From assembly GCF_900112895.1 (NCBI RefSeq), contig NZ_FONL01000004.1:1-64000 (forward strand): a stretch of 64,000 nt of DNA, written 5' to 3'. The notes beneath the pieces were generated by a model. That model saw only the letters and a list, made by a program, of their open reading frames with translations, searched no databases and had not been told where the DNA came from. How positions within the stretch are numbered: the first letter of the stretch is position 1; each line of letters starts with the position of its first letter. Below, piece after piece: positions 16,750 to 25,242 of the stretch. The position numbers and the translations under genes are program-made. The stretch is from Succiniclasticum ruminis DSM 9236 (GTDB taxonomy: Bacteria; Bacillota; Negativicutes; Acidaminococcales; Acidaminococcaceae).

Positions 16750-19272
16750 ATGGCTACACTCTCACTGAAAGATAAGATTATGGCTTTCATGCAGCGGGAA
16801 AGTTACGCTCCCATGACGGCGGAGGAGATGATATTCGCCATTCCCGTCAAAGAAGAACCCATGCATGAATTCTGGGATGCCATCATGGAACTGGAAAAAG
16901 ACGGCTATGTGGTAAAAACCCGTTTTGAGACTTACGGCCTGCCGGAAAAGATGGGACTGGTGGCCGGGCGGTTCCAGTTAAGCAGCAAAGGGTTCGGTTT
17001 CCTCATTCCCGATAACAAGGGAACAAAGCCGGATGTATTCATACCGCCCCGTAAGCTCCACGGTGCCATGAACAACGATCGTGTCATGGCCCGTATCGAC
17101 AGCCATGCGCCGGGCCGCCGGCCCGAAGGAGAGATCATCCGTATTATCCAGCGGGCCAACACCAGGGTGGTGGGTATATTCAAACGCACCATGGATTTTG
17201 CGTTTGTGATTCCTGACGACAAACGGATCGGCAGCGACATTTATATTTTACGCAGGAATTTTGGCGGCGCGGCCAACAATCAGAAAGTGGTTGTGGAAAT
17301 TACGGATTGGCCCACGGAAGAACATAATGCGGAACGTCGAAGCGCAGAAGGCCGTGTGGTGGAAGTGCTGGGCTACGTAGGTGACCCGGGACTGGAAATA
17401 TTGTCTATCATCAAGCAGCATGATCTGCCTTTGGATTTTCCGGAAAATGTGAAACGGGCGGCGGCCCGGATTCCGGACGAAATTCGGGAAAAAGACTGGC
17501 AGGGCAGGGAGGACCGGCGGGACTATCCTGTCGTGACGGTAGACAGCGAAGACGCCAGGGATCTGGATGACGCGGTGTATGTGCGGCGTCTGGATAACGG
17601 GCGTTACCTGCTGGGGGTTTACATTGCCGACGTCAGTTATTACGTGAAAGCGAAAACCCTGCTGGATCAGGAAGCACAGGAACGGGGCACCAGTGTGTAT
17701 CTGGTGGACCGGGTACTGCCCATGCTGCCCCAACGGTTAAGCAACGGCATCTGCAGCCTGAACGAAAAGGAAGACCGCCTTGTTATGAGCTGTGAAATGG
17801 AAATCGAAGCGGAGACGGGCCGGATTGCAAAATACAGGATATTCCCGGCGGTGATCCATTCCCATCACCGGCTCAGCTATAATCTGGTGCGTGCCATTCT
17901 GGAAGAGGGGGACAAAAAGGCCAGAGAAGATTATGAGGACATCGTTCCCATGTTGGAAGAAATGCGGGAACTCTGCCGCATTTTGCAGAAGAAGAGAGCC
18001 CGGCGCGGCGCCATTGAGTTTGACCTGCCGGAGCAGAAAGTGATATTGGATGAAGCCGGTAAGCCGTTAGATATTAAACAGCGTATTCACGGACTGCCGG
18101 AATCCATCATTGAAGAGTTTATGCTGGCGGCCAACGAAACGGTGGCGCGACATCTTTCCATGCTCCAGTGGCCCTGCGTGTACCGGGTCCATGAGTCTCC
18201 GGCGGAAGACAAGATGGAAGGACTGGGCAAACTGCTGCAAAGCTTCAATGTGAAACTGCGCATTCCCAAAAACGGGGAAGTGCGTCCCAAAGATGTGCAG
18301 GCAGCCTTGGCGGAAATGAAAGAGCGGCCTGAAGAACGGCTGGTGAACACGGTAGCCCTGCGCTGTATGCGGCAGGCCGTGTACCAGACGGAAAACATCG
18401 GACACTTCGGGCTGGCCGCGGAATACTATTGCCACTTTACGTCGCCTATTCGCCGTTATCCGGATTTGCTGGTGCACCGTATTTTGCACGCCTGGCTGAA
18501 AGATCCGGACCTGACGCAGCATTTGTCTGCGCTTTCGGAAGACAGTCTGGAAAGTATGGCGGAGCATTCTTCCGTACAGGAGCGCAACGCAGCGGAAGCG
18601 GAACGGGAAACCGTGGATTTAAAGAAAGCCGAATACATGCTGGAACACATTGGAGAAACCTATGAAGGCGTGATCTCCGGCGTGACCTCCTTCGGTATGT
18701 TTGTGGAACTGGCCAATGGAGTGGAAGGGCTCGTCCACATGTCCAGTCTCACGGATGATTATTACGAATTCATTGAAGATCGTTACTGTCTGACGGGAAC
18801 CCATACCGGCAACACCTACCGGTTGGGTGACACGGTGCAAATCGAAGTGCTGCAGGTGAACATGGAAGACCGCAGTATTGATTTCATTATGGCCGGGGAA
18901 AATGATGCCATGCGGGATTATATTAAGACACAGCTTGGCAGCACCGGAGACCCTGGAAGACCGGACCACAGGGGCAACACCCGGCGTGGTGGCAGCAGAA
19001 TGAAAAAGTCCGGAGGCATTGCAGGGCAAAGGGCGGAGGGTTCGGGTAAAACATATAAATCCGGTCACAGCAGTGTGGCCGTTTTACTGGAAGAAATCCG
19101 TCAGGACGCGGCCCAGGCTACCGGCGGCGGACACAGGAAAAACAAACGGCGTCACGGCAGCCACGAGCAAGTTAACGGTGTGACACGTCCTTATGCCAAG
19201 CGGGGCAAGGGCGGTATCGGCGGTAATAAATACGCGGGCATGAATAATAAGAAAAAACGGAGACGGAGATAA
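16750..19272 (+). CDS. rnr: Ribonuclease R
   Basis: RNase R is a processive 3'-5' exoribonuclease that degrades structured RNA and works with tmRNA and SmpB on defective mRNAs. The 840 residues hold an N-terminal winged helix (about 10-70), cold-shock domains, and an RNB catalytic domain with the metal site DSEDARDLDDAVYV and SPIRRYPDLLVHR. An S1 domain follows (YEGVISGVTSFGMFVELANG). The last ~110 residues form a basic, Gly/Arg/Lys-rich tail ending KKKRRRR, likely disordered and RNA-binding. ATG 16750 has AAAGGA 9 bases upstream. Confidence 0.96.
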   Translation: MATLSLKDKIMAFMQRESYAPMTAEEMIFAIPVKEEPMHEFWDAIMELEKDGYVVKTRFETYGLPEKMGLVAGRFQLSSKGFGFLIPDNKGTKPDVFIPPRKLHGAMNNDRVMARIDSHAPGRRPEGEIIRIIQRANTRVVGIFKRTMDFAFVIPDDKRIGSDIYILRRNFGGAANNQKVVVEITDWPTEEHNAERRSAEGRVVEVLGYVGDPGLEILSIIKQHDLPLDFPENVKRAAARIPDEIREKDWQGREDRRDYPVVTVDSEDARDLDDAVYVRRLDNGRYLLGVYIADVSYYVKAKTLLDQEAQERGTSVYLVDRVLPMLPQRLSNGICSLNEKEDRLVMSCEMEIEAETGRIAKYRIFPAVIHSHHRLSYNLVRAILEEGDKKAREDYEDIVPMLEEMRELCRILQKKRARRGAIEFDLPEQKVILDEAGKPLDIKQRIHGLPESIIEEFMLAANETVARHLSMLQWPCVYRVHESPAEDKMEGLGKLLQSFNVKLRIPKNGEVRPKDVQAALAEMKERPEERLVNTVALRCMRQAVYQTENIGHFGLAAEYYCHFTSPIRRYPDLLVHRILHAWLKDPDLTQHLSALSEDSLESMAEHSSVQERNAAEAERETVDLKKAEYMLEHIGETYEGVISGVTSFGMFVELANGVEGLVHMSSLTDDYYEFIEDRYCLTGTHTGNTYRLGDTVQIEVLQVNMEDRSIDFIMAGENDAMRDYIKTQLGSTGDPGRPDHRGNTRRGGSRMKKSGGIAGQRAEGSGKTYKSGHSSVAVLLEEIRQDAAQATGGGHRKNKRRHGSHEQVNGVTRPYAKRGKGGIGGNKYAGMNNKKKRRRR

Positions 19273-19312
19273 AGGAATTTTTGCATTTTTGGTGAATATT
19301 ATTTAGTAAAGT

Positions 19313-19347
19313 AAATAATGCAGCCAGAAAAATACGTCGCATTATTT
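19313..19347 (+). other. Hairpin in the rnr-smpB intergenic region
   Basis: AAATAATGC (19313-19321) and GCATTATTT (19339-19347) pair perfectly around a 17-base loop. No T run follows. It may affect processing or differential expression of rnr and smpB. Confidence 0.35.
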
Positions 19348-19383
19348 CACATATATCCTTTTCGTATTTTTTCAGGAGTTACT

Positions 19384-19854
19384 ATGGCGGAAACAAAAAT
19401 CAAAATCATTACGGAAAACCGGAAAGCCCGCCACGATTACAATATCGTGGAAGCGATGGAAGCCGGCATGGAGTTGGTGGGCACTGAGGTAAAATCGTTG
19501 CGGGCAGGCAAGGTCAATTTAAAAGACAGTTTTGTACGGATTAGCAAAAAAGGGGAACTGGTTGTGATGAACATGCACATCAGTCCTTACGATTTTGGCA
19601 ATTACAATAACCACGATCCGTTACGTACCAGGCGTCTGCTGATGCATCGTAGGGAAATCGATCGGTTGCTGGGTAAAGTTAAGGAAAAAGGTTATTCCCT
19701 TATTCCCCTGAAGCTGTATTTCAAGCGTGGCTTCGTGAAAATGGAATTGGCGCTTTGTACCGGCAAGAAGATTTACGACAAACGTCGCGATATGGCAGAC
19801 CGGGACGCGAAGCGTGAGATGCAGCGGGTGCTGAAGGAACGGAATAAACTGTAG
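19384..19854 (+). CDS. smpB: SsrA-binding protein SmpB
   Basis: SmpB binds the tRNA-like domain of tmRNA and guides it into stalled ribosomes for trans-translation. The 156-residue protein carries the family motifs [24 protein letters not shown] and the C-terminal [19 protein letters not shown] tail that enters the mRNA channel. ATG 19384 follows CAGGAG; the upstream in-frame ATG at 19318 lies within the intergenic hairpin and has no ribosome site. Its RNA partner ssrA lies 8.4 kb downstream rather than adjacent. Confidence 0.97.
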   Translation: MAETKIKIITENRKARHDYNIVEAMEAGMELVGTEVKSLRAGKVNLKDSFVRISKKGELVVMNMHISPYDFGNYNNHDPLRTRRLLMHRREIDRLLGKVKEKGYSLIPLKLYFKRGFVKMELALCTGKKIYDKRRDMADRDAKREMQRVLKERNKL

Positions 19855-19882
19855 TTAGGATACAATCAGGACTGGTTTAATA

Positions 19883-20656
19883 TTGAGACGAAGACCAAGT
19901 GAAGTAGAAGAACATCAAATCGGTGAAATTGAATATCTGCTGCAGTATAAACGAATCCGTCGTATGTACCTCCGGTTAAGACCTCAGGAGGCAAAGGTGT
20001 TTGTGACAGCGCCCTATCATACGCCCCTGTCTGAGGTGGAACAGTTTGTTTCCCGGAACCGGGAGTGGATCCGGCGGCAGCAGCAAAAGCAGGAGCAGAT
20101 GATACCGAAACCGGTTCATTATTATGTGACCGGGGAGCAGGTATATGTCTGGGGAAAAGCCTATGAATTGCTGGTGCTGACTGACCAGGAGATGGTTCAC
20201 CAGTTGTGTGGGGAAGAAGCCGCAGAAGCGTTGCAAAAGCATGGCATGGCTGCGGTAAAAATTGAAAACACGAAATTATTGTTAGCCTGTCCCGTGGATT
20301 TTGATGCATCAAGACGGGAACAATGCCTAGACTTGTGGCTGAAGCGCCAGATGGAAGCTTTTTTGCCTGCCGTCTTTCAGGGCTGCGGGTCCCTGGTGGG
20401 CAAGCGGGAGTCCAGCTGGTATGTGCGTAAGATGAAAACCCGCTGGGGAACCTGTAATATTAAAACGGGGCGTATCTGCATCAATTTAAACCTCGGTCAT
20501 CTGCCGCCGGAATATCTGAGCTACATCGTGACGCATGAACTGACCCATCTGTGGGAGAAAGGGCACGGTGAACCGTTCAGGGCGCGGATGGACCTGTACT
20601 ATCCCAAATGGCGGGAGCGTCGTCAGGAAATCGGGAAACTGGCGTATATGTTGTAA
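19883..20656 (+). CDS. YgjP/SprT-like zinc metallopeptidase
   Basis: The 257-residue protein matches the YgjP-type (DUF45) M48-related metallopeptidase family. The zinc site is HELTH in IVTHELTHLWEKGHGEPF, with the further ligand in the downstream GHG. The family motifs YVRKMKTRWGTCN and GRICINLNL precede it. The substrate is unknown. The proposed start is TTG 19883 with a weak CAGGA site; the next ATG would truncate conserved sequence. It sits 28 bases after smpB. Confidence 0.85.
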   Translation: MRRRPSEVEEHQIGEIEYLLQYKRIRRMYLRLRPQEAKVFVTAPYHTPLSEVEQFVSRNREWIRRQQQKQEQMIPKPVHYYVTGEQVYVWGKAYELLVLTDQEMVHQLCGEEAAEALQKHGMAAVKIENTKLLLACPVDFDASRREQCLDLWLKRQMEAFLPAVFQGCGSLVGKRESSWYVRKMKTRWGTCNIKTGRICINLNLGHLPPEYLSYIVTHELTHLWEKGHGEPFRARMDLYYPKWRERRQEIGKLAYML

Positions 20657-20771
20657 GGAAACATGAATTAGTTTCAGTTTTCTAAATACTGGCTCTGGAA
20701 GTATCGGCAGCAGGAACCGGAATCCGGCTTGTAAATAATCCAAACTATGCATTTTCCAACGTCTGTTTCTA

Positions 20772-20780
20772 TGATATAAT
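20772..20780 (+). promoter_or_regulatory. Extended -10 promoter of the rubredoxin gene
   Basis: TG-A-TATAAT at 20772-20780, about 80 bases upstream of the rubredoxin start. The -35 region is poor. Confidence 0.5.
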
Positions 20781-20859
20781 ACACATAAATGATGAGTTGG
20801 TTACTTATCTTTGTATTTTTGTGTTTTTTACCGGTAGTAATGCAGAAAGGAGCATGAAC

Positions 20860-21018
20860 ATGAAAAAATTTGTGTGCAACGTGTGCGGTTATGTATATGA
20901 CCCTGCGGAAGGCGATCCGGATAACGGCGTAGCGGCAGGTACTGCATGGGAAGATGTTCCGGAGGAATGGGTCTGCCCTTTATGCTCTGCCCCCAAAGAA
21001 GATTTTTCGGAAGAATAA
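20860..21018 (+). CDS. Rubredoxin
   Basis: A 52-residue one-iron electron carrier. The two metal loops are CNVCGY and CPLCSAPK, and the fold marker [22 protein letters not shown] lies between them. Rubredoxins in anaerobes pass electrons to reductases that detoxify oxygen or peroxide; no partner reductase is adjacent. ATG 20860 has AAAGGAG 7 bases before it, and 52 residues is the canonical length; ATG 20854 is too close to the ribosome site. Confidence 0.96.
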   Translation: MKKFVCNVCGYVYDPAEGDPDNGVAAGTAWEDVPEEWVCPLCSAPKEDFSEE

Positions 21019-21056
21019 ATGATTTATGATTACGTAAAGCAGAGGTGACGTGTAAC

Positions 21057-21623
21057 ATGAAGATGAAAAAGGTTCTGTTAGGCGCATTGCTTTTGACGTT
21101 CCTGTGTTCATGTGTGCCCGGAAAGGCGGTTAATGCTATGGAAAGCAAGAAAGTAGTTCTTAACCCGCTGCCGAAATCTTCGGCAGAAATCAAACCTGCA
21201 AATACGCCGCAACAGACTGCTGCCTATGCCATTGCCGCATTGGTCCGGTATACGGAGAATGCAGAGGCGGGAATTGCCATGTTGGATGTACTGAGAGGGC
21301 CCCGTCCTTTGAATAATTTTAACAAGCAGTTTCTACGGGATCAGCTACGGGGTAAGGAATATACGGCAAAGTCCTATTTTGACGGGGCGAACCCCGACAA
21401 CAATTACACGCCGTCCATGCCTTATACGCTCACAGTTTCCGAAACTCCGTACAGTTATCAAAATAAAGATTACGCTCAGTTGTGGGTAAGGAGCGGTGGC
21501 GCAGATAATCCCAGGCCGATTACCATGCGGTTGAAACCGTCAACCGGCGAGTGGTATCTGTGGGAGTATGAAGGGCTGCTGGCGGGAATCCGTATTCCGG
21601 CAAAAGATGATCCCTGGAAATAA
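21057..21623 (+). CDS. Exported, possibly lipid-anchored protein, DUF6935-like
   Basis: The 188-residue product begins with a signal sequence (KMKK, hydrophobic run, LTFLCSC). The cysteine at about residue 19 sits in a lipobox-like LCSC, so it may be a lipoprotein. The mature part contains AAYAIAALVRYTENAEAGIAM and a YTPSMPYTLTVSETPYSYQ segment, and ends in a beta-rich region with WVRSGGADNPRP. It resembles DUF6935-type proteins by memory only. GAGGTG lies 9 bases before the ATG. Confidence 0.65.
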   Translation: MKMKKVLLGALLLTFLCSCVPGKAVNAMESKKVVLNPLPKSSAEIKPANTPQQTAAYAIAALVRYTENAEAGIAMLDVLRGPRPLNNFNKQFLRDQLRGKEYTAKSYFDGANPDNNYTPSMPYTLTVSETPYSYQNKDYAQLWVRSGGADNPRPITMRLKPSTGEWYLWEYEGLLAGIRIPAKDDPWK

Positions 21624-21675
21624 AGGCATATAAGTTTTTTGAAAAAGGTTTGGTTTAAAGGAAAATAAAACAAAT

Positions 21676-21712
21676 CAGGGTTGCGGCACATTGCTGCAGC
21701 CCTGTTTCCTTA
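21676..21712 (+). terminator. Terminator between two exported-protein genes
   Basis: CAGGGTTGC (21676-21684) pairs with GCAGCCCTG (21696-21704), followed by TTTCCTT. Confidence 0.7.
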
Positions 21713-21848
21713 ACTTCACAGATTTTTTGTTTTTATTTTCATGTAATTGCAAAGGCATTGTGGTATAATCAATAAATAATAATCATACTCTGGTTGTGGG
21801 TTAATGCTGTTTTGTTTTTGCTGAATGACTGGAAGGAGGATTTTCTGT

Positions 21849-22418
21849 ATGAAAAAGTTACTGTTGGGGTTGTGTGTCCTTTTAACGTTATGCACTTCGG
21901 CGTTTGCTGACGAAGTCGACAAATCAGATGTTGCAACGGATTACCAGGCGGTTTTGGGCGGAGGAAACGCTGTTGTGGAATTGACGGATCATACCGTGAT
22001 GGCTGCGGTAGCGAATTTAAAAGTATATCCGAAATTGAACGGGGTCATCCTGCCTTCCGGCCTGAAAAACTATTTTGTAATCCGTACGGGCAAAGAGCAG
22101 GCTTTTCTGATTATGCCCCACTATAAGAAGACACGTATAACCGTCAGGAAAGCGGCAACCGGTAAGAAAGAAGGAACATTAAAGGGCGAAATGGAAGGCC
22201 GTTCTTTGGTGTTGTTCTGTAACAAGGGTGACGCGATGATTGATATGCTGGTCCGCAGCGGCTATGGTATCCAGCTGATAAACTTTGTGCCGGAAGCAGA
22301 AGAAATGCAGGAAAACGGACAACCGGGCGGAATGATAATCCCGGAACGCAGACAACGCTTCCTGAAAGATGTTACGGGTCGGATTCGTCATGACGGAGAA
22401 ATAATCAAGGTGGAATAA
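21849..22418 (+). CDS. Exported protein of unknown function
   Basis: A 189-residue protein with a signal peptide cleaved probably after TSAFA (residue ~21). The mature part starts DEVDKSDVATDYQ. It has several basic and hydrophobic strands and a single cysteine in VLFCNKGDA. No catalytic motif or known domain is evident. GGAAGGAGG precedes the ATG. It lies between a terminator and the pncB promoter, so it is probably a single-gene unit. Confidence 0.7.
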   Translation: MKKLLLGLCVLLTLCTSAFADEVDKSDVATDYQAVLGGGNAVVELTDHTVMAAVANLKVYPKLNGVILPSGLKNYFVIRTGKEQAFLIMPHYKKTRITVRKAATGKKEGTLKGEMEGRSLVLFCNKGDAMIDMLVRSGYGIQLINFVPEAEEMQENGQPGGMIIPERRQRFLKDVTGRIRHDGEIIKVE

Positions 22419-22464
22419 TATTCTAAAAGTTATTTGTTAAGCTTTAGATAGTTGCACAAGCGAA

Positions 22465-22493
22465 TTGGTCTGTCGCTGTCTTTTTGATATACT
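22465..22493 (+). promoter_or_regulatory. pncB promoter
   Basis: TTGGTC (22465-22470), 17-bp spacer, TATACT (22488-22493) preceded by an extended TG-A. It is 24 bases upstream of the coding start. Confidence 0.55.
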
Positions 22494-22516
22494 GTCGAAA
22501 TGAGGTGAAGGAGATA

Positions 22517-23980
22517 ATGCCGACTGTTGCAGAGCAAAATTTAACCCTGTTGACAGACTTTTATGAGCTGACAATGGGGAACGGGTATTTTTTGAACGGA
22601 TTTTATAAAAAGCAGGCCTATTTTGATGTATTTTACCGCAGTGTTCCCGATAATGGCGGCTTTGCCATCGCCTGCGGGCTGACGGATATCATTGAGTATG
22701 TAAAGAACCTGCATTTCAGTGAAGCGGATATCGAGTTCTTACGCAGCAAGGGCATCTTTGATGAAAAGTTCCTGAAATACCTGCGTAAGTTTAAGTTTAC
22801 GGGAGATATCTATGCAGTGCCGGAAGGCACGCCGGTTTTTCCCTATGAGCCGATTATTACTGTAAAAGCGCCGGCGGCGGAAGCGCAGCTGATGGAAACG
22901 TTTATTCTCCTGTGCATCAACCACCAGTCCTGCATTGCCACAAAAGCAAACCGCATCGTGCGTGCGGCGGGAGGACGGCCGGTGATGGAATTCGGTTCCC
23001 GCCGGGCCCAGGGCGTTTCCGGCGCGGTGATCGGGGCGCGGGCTGCTTATATCGGAGGCTGCGTGGCCACGGCCTGTACCCTGACGGATGAACTGTACGG
23101 CGTTCCGGCAGCAGGTACCATGGCCCATTCCTGGGTGCAGATGTTCGATACGGAATACGAAGCTTTTAAGTTCTACGCAGAAACCTATCCTAACAACGCA
23201 GTGCTGCTGGTGGATACCTACAACACGTTAAAGAGCGGCATTCCCAATGCGATTAAAGTATTTAAAGAATATCTGTCAACAGGCAAAAAGTTTGGCAACT
23301 TCGGCATCCGCCTCGACTCCGGCGACTTGGCTTACTTAACAAAAAAAGCCCGTGTCATGCTGGATGAAGCAGGACTGAACGATGCAAAAATCGTAGTTTC
23401 CAATTCTTTGGACGAATACCTGATCCGGGATCTGCTGCAGCAGGGAGCCAAGATTGATTCCTTCGGCGTTGGCGAACGGCTCATCACCAGCAAGAGCAGT
23501 CCTGTATTCGGCGGCGTGTACAAGTTGGTTGCGGTGGAAAAAGAAGACGGAACCATCGTTCCCAAAATCAAAATTTCCGAGAACACAGCCAAGATCACCA
23601 ACCCCGGTTTCAAAAAGGTGTACCGTTTCTACGATAAGAAAACGGGCAAGGCCATTGCGGATGAAATTTGCATGCGTGACGAGATGGTTTCTGAAGCGCT
23701 GCCCCATACCATCTTTGATCCGGAAGCAACCTGGAAGCAGCGGACGCTGACAGATTTCCGAATTAGAGAGCTGCAGGTGCCCATTTTCAAAAAAGGAAAG
23801 CTGGTGTACAAGCAGCCCGGTCTGAAAGAACTGCAGGAATACTGCGCCAAGGAAGTGGCCGGCCTGTGGGACGAAGTGAAACGGTTTGAAAATCCCCACA
23901 AGTACAACGTGGATTTGTCCAAAAAGCTGTGGACGCTGAAGCACGATATGCTGGCGCAGTCAGGGAAGAAAGAAATATGA
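22517..23980 (+). CDS. pncB: Nicotinate phosphoribosyltransferase
   Basis: It converts nicotinate and PRPP to nicotinate mononucleotide with ATP, the entry step of the NAD salvage route. The 487-residue length fits the Gram-positive type. The start TLLTDFYELTMGNGYFLNG, the active-site region EFGSRRAQG and the PRPP-site IRLDSGDL are present, followed by VSNSLDEYLI and GVGERLITSKSSPVFGGVYK. ATG 22517 follows AAGGAG. It appears monocistronic, with a terminator at 24065-24100. Confidence 0.95.
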   Translation: MPTVAEQNLTLLTDFYELTMGNGYFLNGFYKKQAYFDVFYRSVPDNGGFAIACGLTDIIEYVKNLHFSEADIEFLRSKGIFDEKFLKYLRKFKFTGDIYAVPEGTPVFPYEPIITVKAPAAEAQLMETFILLCINHQSCIATKANRIVRAAGGRPVMEFGSRRAQGVSGAVIGARAAYIGGCVATACTLTDELYGVPAAGTMAHSWVQMFDTEYEAFKFYAETYPNNAVLLVDTYNTLKSGIPNAIKVFKEYLSTGKKFGNFGIRLDSGDLAYLTKKARVMLDEAGLNDAKIVVSNSLDEYLIRDLLQQGAKIDSFGVGERLITSKSSPVFGGVYKLVAVEKEDGTIVPKIKISENTAKITNPGFKKVYRFYDKKTGKAIADEICMRDEMVSEALPHTIFDPEATWKQRTLTDFRIRELQVPIFKKGKLVYKQPGLKELQEYCAKEVAGLWDEVKRFENPHKYNVDLSKKLWTLKHDMLAQSGKKEI

Positions 23981-24064
23981 TTTTGTGGCTGCTTGATGTT
24001 GCAATAATAACAGAAAAAGAGTGCCACCGATGAACGGTTGGTCAAAAGAGCTATTTACTCAAAC

Positions 24065-24100
24065 GTAACCGCTGTCTTTTCCGAGAGCGGTTACTTTTTT
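24065..24100 (+). terminator. Terminator after pncB
   Basis: GTAACCGCT (24065-24073) pairs with AGCGGTTAC (24086-24094), followed by six T. Confidence 0.85.
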
Positions 24101-24126
24101 ACAGAAGGTCCTGAAAAATTTAATAA
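24098..24126 (+). promoter_or_regulatory. Possible promoter of the structured RNA
   Basis: TTTACA (24098-24103), a 17-bp spacer and a poor -10, TAATAA (24121-24126). The predicted start (~24132) coincides with the 5' arm of the RNA's closing stem, which is why I record it. Confidence 0.35.
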
Positions 24127-24130
24127 AAAA

Positions 24131-24307
24131 GCAAGCGCACAGGGAATGAGCAAAATATCGGGAGTGTTTGCGTCATTCCATGAGGCGAAATGTGCCGCGG
24201 TGGCGAGACTGTCTGAGGGCGAAGCCCGAGTTTCGAAGCCACAGGCACATAAGTCCATGGAATAGCATACACGTCCGGTTTTGAGAAACCCTGTGCGCTT
24301 GTTTTTT
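24131..24307 (+). ncRNA. Rod-shaped structured RNA, candidate 6S RNA
   Basis: About 177 nt closed by a perfect 13-bp stem: CAAGCGCACAGGG (24132-24144) with its complement (24289-24301), then a T run. Inside is a large unpaired region (30 nt on the 5' side, 25 nt on the 3' side). An extended arm follows: ATTCCATG/CATGGAAT, ATGTGCC/GGCACAT, GTGGC/GCCAC, CGAGACT/AGTTTCG and an apical GGGC-GAA-GCCC. Closing stem, central bubble and long terminal arm at this size are the layout of 6S RNA, which binds RNA polymerase. I see no sequence identity strong enough to be sure. The minus strand also ends in T, so it could serve mrp termination. Confidence 0.5.
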
Positions 24308-24324
24308 GTAAAATTGTACGCTTC

Positions 24325-25152
24325 TTACAGCATCTTCAGCAACAGCTCTGTCGTCTGTGGCAGGGCAGGAACGTTGGCTTCCTCCAGTTTGCCGTTGTCT
24401 ACCGCTTCTGCCAGAAGAGGATCCACCGGCAGCTTGTCCTGACAGACGACGCCATGCGCTGCTGCAGTTTCAGCCAGCCTGCTTTTGCCGAAGATGGAAT
24501 GTTCTTTGCCGCAGTCCGGACATTTGAAATAGCTGAAGTTTTCCACGATGGACAGTACGGGAACGTCCATCATCTTTGCCATGTTGCAGGCTTTTTCCAC
24601 AATCATGCCTACCAGTTCCTGGGGGGATGCGACGACGATAATGCCGTCTACCGGCATGGTCTGGAAAACGGTGAGGGGAACATCTCCGGTTCCCGGGGGC
24701 ATGTCAACCAGCAGAAAATCCACGTCGCCGTAAATCACATCGGTCCAGAACTGCTGGATAGCTCCGGCGATAATGGGGCCCCGCCATACCACGGGGTCGG
24801 TTTCATTCTGCAGCAACAGGTTGATGGACATGACTTTGATACCCATGCGGGTCTCCATGGGGAACACGCCCCGGTCTGTCATAAGAGCCTGCCCGTGAAG
24901 GCCGAAGGTTTTGGGGATGGACGGTCCCGTTACGTCCGCGTCCAGAATCGCCACTTGTTTGCCCGCGCGACAAAGCGCCATGGCCAGCAGGGAAGTGACC
25001 ATGGATTTGCCCACGCCGCCTTTGCCGCTGACAATGCCGATGACTTTTTTAATGTGACTCTCTTTATGGGCCGGTTTTTTGAAAGAGGCCGGATCCTGCC
25101 GTTCACCGCAGCTGGCGCTGCAACTTTCACAATCGTGATTACAATTTGCCAT
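24325..25152 (-). CDS. Mrp/NBP35 family P-loop ATPase, iron-sulfur carrier
   Basis: Mrp (ApbC) proteins carry and transfer Fe-S clusters in the cytosol. The 275-residue protein begins with a cysteine cluster CNHDCESCSASC, like the N-terminal cluster site of NBP35. The deviant Walker A is GKGGVGKS, followed by DADVTGPS and DMPPGTGD. A CPDC motif near residue 205 is the bridging cluster site. AGGAG precedes the ATG. It heads a minus-strand group with the TSUP permease and the racemase further upstream; co-transcription is uncertain. Confidence 0.92.
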   Translation of the reverse strand: MANCNHDCESCSASCGERQDPASFKKPAHKESHIKKVIGIVSGKGGVGKSMVTSLLAMALCRAGKQVAILDADVTGPSIPKTFGLHGQALMTDRGVFPMETRMGIKVMSINLLLQNETDPVVWRGPIIAGAIQQFWTDVIYGDVDFLLVDMPPGTGDVPLTVFQTMPVDGIIVVASPQELVGMIVEKACNMAKMMDVPVLSIVENFSYFKCPDCGKEHSIFGKSRLAETAAAHGVVCQDKLPVDPLLAEAVDNGKLEEANVPALPQTTELLLKML

Positions 25153-25242
25153 GATGGTTCGTCTCCTAAAAATGATTTACTAAGTCAGACAGGGTTAAAC
25201 AATTGTTGAGTCGAGTTTTGTACTTGTATATCTAATTCGTTT

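Noticed and set aside
24038-24265. A 75-codon open frame after pncB.
   Set aside because: It lacks a ribosome site and coincides with the terminator and the highly structured RNA.
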